Shown here: positions 59,172 to 64,000 of the stretch, piece after piece
How positions within the stretch are numbered: position 1 is the first letter of the stretch
Layout of the letters: each line of letters opens with the position of its first letter
Source: Bordetella genomosp. 10
Lineage (GTDB): Bacteria; Pseudomonadota; Gammaproteobacteria; Burkholderiales; Burkholderiaceae_B
Assembly (NCBI RefSeq): GCF_002261225.1
Contig: NZ_NEVM01000005.1
Location: 1 to 64,000, forward strand
DNA length: 64,000 bases
Direction of reading: 5' to 3'
Position numbers and translations under genes: made by a program
The notes under the pieces: model-generated
The model's database searches: none
Told to the model about the DNA's origin: nothing
What the model saw: only the letters and a program-made list of their open reading frames with translations

Positions 59172-61880
59172 TCAGGCGTATTGGGGGTTGGCTTTATTGG
59201 GATCGATGCCGTACTTCTTGATGGCCTCGGCGACCTTGGCGACCGGGACCGTGCCTTCGTCGGCCAGCGCCTTCAGCGCCGACAATACAACGAAGTGGCG
59301 GTCCACCTCAAAGTGCTCGCGCAGCTTGGCGCGGAAATCCGAACGGCCGAAGCCGTCGGTGCCCAGCACGCGATAGTCGCGGCCCTTGGGCATGAACGGG
59401 CGGATCTGGTCGGCGAACAGCTTCATGTAGTCGGTCGACGCGATGATGGGGCCCGTGGTCTTTTCCAGTTGCTGGGTGACGAAGGGCACCTGCGGCTTCT
59501 TGTCTTCCGGGTGCAGCAGGTTGTGGCGATCCACGTCCAGGCCGTCGCGGCGCAGCAGCGTGAAGCTGGTGACGCTCCACAGGTCCGAACCGATGCCCCA
59601 ATCCGCCTCCAGCAGGTCCTGGGCGGCCTGCACTTCGCGCAGGATGGTGCCGGAGCCCATCAACTGCACGCGCTGCTTGCCCTTGCCGACGCTCCTGAGC
59701 TTGTACATGCCGCGCACGATGCCTTCCTCGTCGCCGGCGGTCAGGCCAGGCTGCGAGTAGTTTTCGTTCATCACGGTCAGGTAGTAGTACACGTTCTCCT
59801 GGTTCTCGACCATGCGGCGCAGGCCGTCCTGGACGATGACCGCCAGTTCGTGCGCGTAGGTCGGGTCGTAGGGAACGCAGTTCGGGATGGTCGCCGCCAG
59901 CAGGTGGCTGTGGCCGTCCTCATGCTGCAGGCCTTCGCCGTTGAGCGTGGTGCGGCCGGCGGTGCCGCCGATCAGGAAGCCGCGCGCCTGCATGTCGCCG
60001 GCGGCCCAGGCCAGGTCGCCGATGCGCTGGAAGCCGAACATCGAGTAGTACACGAAGAACGGGATCATGATGCGGTTGTTCGTCGAGTACGACGTCGCCG
60101 CGGCGATCCACGAGCTCATGGCGCCCGCTTCGTTGATGCCTTCCTGCAGCAGTTGGCCGTCGGCGGATTCCTTGTAGTACATGACCTGGTCCTTGTCGAC
60201 CGGGATGTACTTCTGGCCTTCCGGCGCATAGATGCCGATCTGGCGGAACAGGCCTTCCATGCCGAAGGTGCGCGACTCGTCGGCCAGGATGGGCACCACG
60301 CGCGGGCCCAGTTGCTTGTCGCGCAGGATCTGGTTCAGCGTGCGCACGAAGGCCTGGGTGGTGGAGATCTCGCGCCCTTCCTGGGTCGGCTCCAGCACCG
60401 CCTTGAAGGCGTCCAGCGGGGGCGCCTTCAACTGCTCGTCGGCCTTGGTGCGGCGCGCGGGCAGGTAGCCGCCCAGCGCCTTGCGGCGTTCATGCAGGTA
60501 CTTCATTTCCGGCGAATCCTCGGACGGCTTGAAGTACGGCAGCTTTTCCAGTTGGTCGTCGGGGATGGGGATGCCGAAACGGTCGCGGAATTCGCGGATC
60601 GAGTCCAGCTCCAGCTTCTTCTGCTGGTGGGTGGGATTCTTGGCCTGGCCGACGTGGCCCATGCCGTAGCCCTTGATGGTCTTGGCCAGGATGACGGTGG
60701 GCTGGCCCTTGTGCGCCGTGGCGGCGGAGAAGGCCGCGTACACCTTGTGCGGATCGTGGCCGCCGCGGTTCAGGCGCCAGATGTCCTCGTCGCTCATGCG
60801 CGCGACCATGGCCAGCAACTGCGGATGCTTGCCGAAGAAGTTCTCGCGCACGAACTTGCCGTCGTTGGCCTTGTAGGCCTGGTATTCGCCGTCGACGGTC
60901 TCTTCCATCACGCGGCGCAGGATGCCTTCCTTGTCGTGGGCCAGCAGCGGATCCCAGTAGCCGCCCCAGATCAGCTTGATGACGTTCCAGCCGCTGCCGC
61001 GGAAATCGCCTTCCAGTTCCTGGATGATCTTGCCGTTGCCGCGCACCGGGCCGTCCAGGCGCTGCAGGTTGCAGTTGACGACGAAGATCAGGTTGTCCAG
61101 CTTCTCGCGCGCGGCCAGGGCGATGGCGCCCAGCGATTCCGGCTCGTCCATTTCGCCGTCGCCGCAGAACACCCAGACCTTGCGGTTGGAGGTGTCGGCG
61201 ATGCCGCGGGCGTGCAGGTACTTGAGGAAGCGCGCCTGGTAGATGGCGGTCAGCGGGCCCAGGCCCATGGACACGGTGGGGAACTGCCAGAATTCCGGCA
61301 TCAGCTTGGGATGCGGATAGGAGGACAGGCCCTTGCCGTCCACTTCCTGGCGGAAATGATTCAGTTGGTCTTCGGTCAGGCGGCCTTCCAGGTAAGCGCG
61401 GCCATAGACGCCGGGCGAGGAGTGGCCCTGGAAATACACCAGGTCGCCGCCGCGCTCGGGGGTCTCGGCGTGCCAGAAGTGGTTCTGGCCGGTGCCGATC
61501 ATGGTCGCCAGCGAGGCGAAGGAGGCGATGTGGCCGCCCAGGTCGCCGCCGTCGGGCGGGTTATGCTTGTTCGCACGGACCACCATCGCCATGGCGTTCC
61601 AGCGCACGTAGGAGCGGATGCGCGCTTCCAGCTCCATGTTGCCGGGATGCGCCGGCTCCAGGCCAGGAGGAATCGTGTTCACATAGGCGGTGTTCGGCGA
61701 GTACGGAATGTGCGCGCCGGAACGGCGAGCCTCGTCGATCAGGCGCTCAAGCAGATAATGGGCGCGCTGCGGACCTTCGCGTTCCAGCACCGCCGCCAGG
61801 GCTTCGAGCCACTCCTGAGTTTCTAGGGTGTCTTCGTCGTTGGCGGCCGTATAGGCGCCTGCCTGGGCGTTAGAGGACAT
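59172..61880 (-). CDS. aceE: Pyruvate dehydrogenase E1 component
   Basis: Homodimeric thiamine-diphosphate E1; decarboxylates pyruvate and acetylates the E2 lipoyl group. 902 residues, close to E. coli AceE (887). The TPP motif starts [20 protein letters not shown] and ends [17 protein letters not shown]. Other typical blocks are [40 protein letters not shown], and [20 protein letters not shown] near the end. First gene of aceEF-lpd. Confidence 0.97.
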   Translation of the reverse strand: MSSNAQAGAYTAANDEDTLETQEWLEALAAVLEREGPQRAHYLLERLIDEARRSGAHIPYSPNTAYVNTIPPGLEPAHPGNMELEARIRSYVRWNAMAMVVRANKHNPPDGGDLGGHIASFASLATMIGTGQNHFWHAETPERGGDLVYFQGHSSPGVYGRAYLEGRLTEDQLNHFRQEVDGKGLSSYPHPKLMPEFWQFPTVSMGLGPLTAIYQARFLKYLHARGIADTSNRKVWVFCGDGEMDEPESLGAIALAAREKLDNLIFVVNCNLQRLDGPVRGNGKIIQELEGDFRGSGWNVIKLIWGGYWDPLLAHDKEGILRRVMEETVDGEYQAYKANDGKFVRENFFGKHPQLLAMVARMSDEDIWRLNRGGHDPHKVYAAFSAATAHKGQPTVILAKTIKGYGMGHVGQAKNPTHQQKKLELDSIREFRDRFGIPIPDDQLEKLPYFKPSEDSPEMKYLHERRKALGGYLPARRTKADEQLKAPPLDAFKAVLEPTQEGREISTTQAFVRTLNQILRDKQLGPRVVPILADESRTFGMEGLFRQIGIYAPEGQKYIPVDKDQVMYYKESADGQLLQEGINEAGAMSSWIAAATSYSTNNRIMIPFFVYYSMFGFQRIGDLAWAAGDMQARGFLIGGTAGRTTLNGEGLQHEDGHSHLLAATIPNCVPYDPTYAHELAVIVQDGLRRMVENQENVYYYLTVMNENYSQPGLTAGDEEGIVRGMYKLRSVGKGKQRVQLMGSGTILREVQAAQDLLEADWGIGSDLWSVTSFTLLRRDGLDVDRHNLLHPEDKKPQVPFVTQQLEKTTGPIIASTDYMKLFADQIRPFMPKGRDYRVLGTDGFGRSDFRAKLREHFEVDRHFVVLSALKALADEGTVPVAKVAEAIKKYGIDPNKANPQYA

Positions 61881-62056
61881 CGTGTGTCTCCTGAAGGGTT
61901 GTGGCCGCGCGCTTCGATAGCGGAGCGGGCAAGAATAACCGGCCTGCGGCGCTATTGCCCTCGGCTGTATGGCAGAGGATGATAGTCAATCAGGGCCATG
62001 TCGTTTGAGCGGCATTCTAGGAATAAGAATAGTCGCTCGCAAGCAAAATTTCATGT

Positions 62057-62088
62057 TGCGGTACGGCATTTCATAATGCGAAACCGCA
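62057..62088. promoter_or_regulatory. 32-bp interrupted dyad between aceE and the kinase gene
   Basis: TGCGGT (62057-62062), GCATT (62066-62070), TCAT, AATGC (62075-62079) and ACCGCA (62083-62088) form two nested, exactly matching pairs of arms on the same centre. Further TGCGAAA and TTTCAT half-sites flank it at about 62048-62108. It is the strongest symmetric feature in the 264-bp divergent gap and is a candidate operator for aceE and/or the kinase operon; the factor is unknown (PdhR-like or the FixJ-like regulator itself). Confidence 0.6.
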
Positions 62089-62144
62089 TATTATCGCGAT
62101 GCGAAATGACCAGCTAAAATGCCGGCAGTCTTTTCGGTACAGCC

Positions 62145-63899
62145 ATGGCCAGCGCCCCCAAGTCGAACATCCCCACGCCGTTCCACGATCACGCCCGCCT
62201 GCGCCGGCGCGGCTTGTACTGGCTGACGCCCGTCCTCGTGCTGGTGCTCTATATATGCGTGATGGCGGTCTTCTTCTGGCTCCAGCGCATCCACGACGAC
62301 AGCGTCATGTTCGTCACCATCGACCAGGAGATGCGCCAGCAGCGCCTGCTGTGGGTGGTGCTGGCGCTGTCCTGCGTGATCGTGATCAGCCTGCTGATGC
62401 TCTGGCGCTATACCCGCTTCCGTTCGCACGCCGAGGCCGCCCTGATCGCCGAGACCGGCTTTCGCCGCGCCATGGAGAACTCCATGTCCACCGGCATGCG
62501 CGTGCTGGACATGGAAGGCCGCATCTCCTACGTCAACCCGGCCTTCTGCCGGATGATAGGCTGGAACGAAGCCGACCTGATCGGCCGCAGCCCGCCCTTC
62601 CCCTACTGGGTGCCGGGACGCCATGAGCAGCACCAGCACACCCTGGACATCCTGACCTCGGGCAAGACGCCCAGCAGCGGCCTGGAGGTGGAGGCGCAGC
62701 GGCGCGACGGCTCGCGCTTCACCGCGCGCATGTACGTTTCGCCCCTGCTGGACCCCAGCGGCAACCAGATCGGCTGGATGACCTCCATGACCGACATCAC
62801 CGAGCCCAAGCGTATCCGCGAGGCCCTGACCGCCGCCCACGAGCGCTTCATGACGGTGCTGGAAGGCCTGGACGACGCCATTTCGGTGACCGCCGACACC
62901 CATGACGGCCTGGAGCTGCTGTTCGCGAACCGGACCTACCGCCGCGTCTTCGGCGCCCAGACCGGCGGCCACGACGAATTGCTGGCCGGCCGGCGCGGCC
63001 GCTTCACCGACGAATCGGTGGAGGTCTTCTCGCCCTCGGTGCAGCGCTGGTTCGAAGTGCATCACCGCATGCTGGCCTGGACCGACGGCCGCCGCGTGCG
63101 CCTGCAGGTGGCGCGCGACATCACCGAGCGCCGCAACCACGAGGAAGCGTCGCGCGTGCAGCAGGAAAAGATCCAGTTGACCAGCCGCCTGACCACCATG
63201 GGCGAAATGGCCTCGTCCCTGGCCCACGAACTGAACCAGCCGCTGACGGCCATCGCCAACTACAGCATGGGCGCGGTGGCCCTGGTCAAGGCCGGCCACA
63301 CCAACCCGCGCATGCTGCTGCCGGCGCTGGAAAAAGCCGCCGCGCAGGCCCAGCGCGCCGGCAAGATCATCAGCCGCATCCGCGAATTCGTGAAGCGCAG
63401 CGAGCCGCGGCGCCAGCGCGTGGCCATCGGCGGCATCGTGGAAAACGCCATCGGCTTCGCCGAAATCGACGCCCGCAAACGCCGCATCCGCATCGAAAGC
63501 TTCGTGCCGTCGAACGCGCCCGAAGTGCTGGCCGACCCCATCCTCATCGAGCAGGTGCTGTTGAACCTGCTGAAGAACGGGCTGGAGGCCATGGAGAACA
63601 GCGAATCCGACGAGCTGAAGGTCGCCGTCATTCCGCACGAGCAGCACCTGGAGGTCGCCGTGGTCGACCGCGGCCATGGCCTGGCCGACCCGGAACGCCT
63701 GTTCGAACCCTTTTTCAGCACCAAATCCCAGGGCCTGGGGATGGGGTTGAATATCTGCCGTACCATTATCGAATCGCACCACGGCCGCCTTTGGGCCGAT
63801 CCCAACCCGGCAGGCGGCACCATATTCCGCTTTACCCTGCCCTGCGCCGCGCCACAATCGCAGTCGCAATCTGACCAGTCCGAGGAGCTCCACGCATGA
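62145..63899 (+). CDS. Membrane sensor histidine kinase with two PAS domains
   Basis: 584 residues. Two membrane helices (about 25-46 and 69-88) with a short periplasmic loop of about 20 residues. PAS 1 at about 105-220 (AMENSMSTGMRVLDMEGRIS; TDITEPKRIREAL), PAS 2 at about 230-330, and HisKA with His361 (SSLAHELNQPLTAIANYSMG). The ATPase has the N box LLNLLKNGLEAM, G1 VVDRGHGL and G2 GLGMGLNICRTIIESHHG. This is the FixL/TodS/DctB group (HPK4). The stop overlaps the start of the response-regulator gene (ATGA). Divergent from aceE; link to pyruvate metabolism is inferred from place only. Confidence 0.94.
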   Translation: MASAPKSNIPTPFHDHARLRRRGLYWLTPVLVLVLYICVMAVFFWLQRIHDDSVMFVTIDQEMRQQRLLWVVLALSCVIVISLLMLWRYTRFRSHAEAALIAETGFRRAMENSMSTGMRVLDMEGRISYVNPAFCRMIGWNEADLIGRSPPFPYWVPGRHEQHQHTLDILTSGKTPSSGLEVEAQRRDGSRFTARMYVSPLLDPSGNQIGWMTSMTDITEPKRIREALTAAHERFMTVLEGLDDAISVTADTHDGLELLFANRTYRRVFGAQTGGHDELLAGRRGRFTDESVEVFSPSVQRWFEVHHRMLAWTDGRRVRLQVARDITERRNHEEASRVQQEKIQLTSRLTTMGEMASSLAHELNQPLTAIANYSMGAVALVKAGHTNPRMLLPALEKAAAQAQRAGKIISRIREFVKRSEPRRQRVAIGGIVENAIGFAEIDARKRRIRIESFVPSNAPEVLADPILIEQVLLNLLKNGLEAMENSESDELKVAVIPHEQHLEVAVVDRGHGLADPERLFEPFFSTKSQGLGMGLNICRTIIESHHGRLWADPNPAGGTIFRFTLPCAAPQSQSQSDQSEELHA

Positions 63900-64000
63900 A
63901 CACCCCAATTCCGTCGAGCACGGTTTACATCGTCGACGACGACGAAGCCGTCCGCGATTCCCTGCGCTGGCTGCTGGAGGCCAATGGCTATCGCGTGCGC
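63896..64000 (+). CDS. Response regulator, FixJ/NarL type, cut by window edge
   Basis: Only the first 35 codons are present. TVYIVDDDEAVRDSLRWLLE is the start of a receiver domain with the acidic DDD pocket, of the FixJ group that pairs with PAS kinases of the preceding type. It starts inside the kinase stop codon, so the two are co-translated. The output domain lies beyond the window; a LuxR-type HTH is expected from the family. Confidence 0.88.
   Translation, partial: MNTPIPSSTVYIVDDDEAVRDSLRWLLEANGYRVR

Noticed and set aside
55627..61826. Very long plus-strand open frames opposite lpd, aceF and aceE
   Set aside because: They mirror the lipoyl repeats and Ala/Pro linkers of the real genes in reverse and show no family motif.
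62091..63908. Minus-strand open frame of about 600 codons opposite the sensor kinase
   Set aside because: Antisense shadow; the plus-strand product has complete PAS and kinase motifs.
1..64000. CRISPR arrays, insertion sequences, prophage genes, rRNA or tRNA genes
   Set aside because: No regularly spaced repeats, transposase or phage products, or RNA-gene sequences were seen on either strand.

Overview
The window is high-GC DNA that looks like a betaproteobacterium of the Alcaligenaceae (Bordetella/Achromobacter type). Supporting points are a single flg/che/mot/flhDC block with an flhF gene, a TctC-type (Bug) binding protein of the kind these genera carry in large numbers, an fds-type NAD+ formate dehydrogenase, and a beta-proteobacterial pyruvate dehydrogenase operon whose E3 carries its own lipoyl domain. 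The genus is an inference from gene content; no rRNA or tRNA gene is present.

Bases 1-34460 hold flagellum and chemotaxis genes. On the minus strand lie a methyl-accepting chemotaxis protein cut by the window edge, flgL, flgK and the rod/hook/ring genes flgJ to flgB. Then flgA, flgM and flgN run on the plus strand. The minus strand resumes with flhF, flhA, flhB, cheZ, cheY, cheB, cheR, a second receptor, cheW, cheA, a second CheY-like regulator, motB, motA, flhC and flhD. fliA and fliC follow on the plus strand. The regulatory layers can be read from the DNA. FlhDC is the master regulator and has a 446-bp upstream region with two matching dyads. FliA/FlgM form the sigma28/anti-sigma pair, and matches to the sigma28 promoter (TAAA-type box, 11 bp, GCCGTTA-type box) lie before flgK, flgM and fliC. 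The export, C-ring and capping genes (fliD to fliR) are not here.

Bases 34500-39880 are visibly richer in A/T and look like a modification cassette added behind fliC. They encode a StrF-like glycosyltransferase, a small methyltransferase, and a 1245-residue fusion of a methyltransferase (with regulatory domain), TPRs and an O-GlcNAc-transferase-like domain. The flagellin has a Ser/Thr-rich centre and is the obvious candidate substrate.

Bases 40205-47021 are accessory. They hold a Bug protein and an HSL-type esterase (overlapping genes), a LysR regulator broken by a frameshift at a (GA)5 tract, an orphan TccC-like Rhs protein whose C-terminal tip is a glucosyltransferase-toxin-like domain, and an unrecognised secreted protein.

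Bases 47084-55590 hold a ModE-HTH/periplasmic-binding-domain regulator, divergent from fdsG-fdsB-fdsA-fdsD (molybdenum formate dehydrogenase, with fdsC missing from its usual place), and an oxalate/formate-type MFS transporter. A strong bidirectional terminator separates these from aceE-aceF-lpd (minus strand, 55702-61880). Divergent from aceE, across a 32-bp interrupted dyad, are a two-PAS sensor histidine kinase and the start of its FixJ-like response regulator, cut by the right edge.
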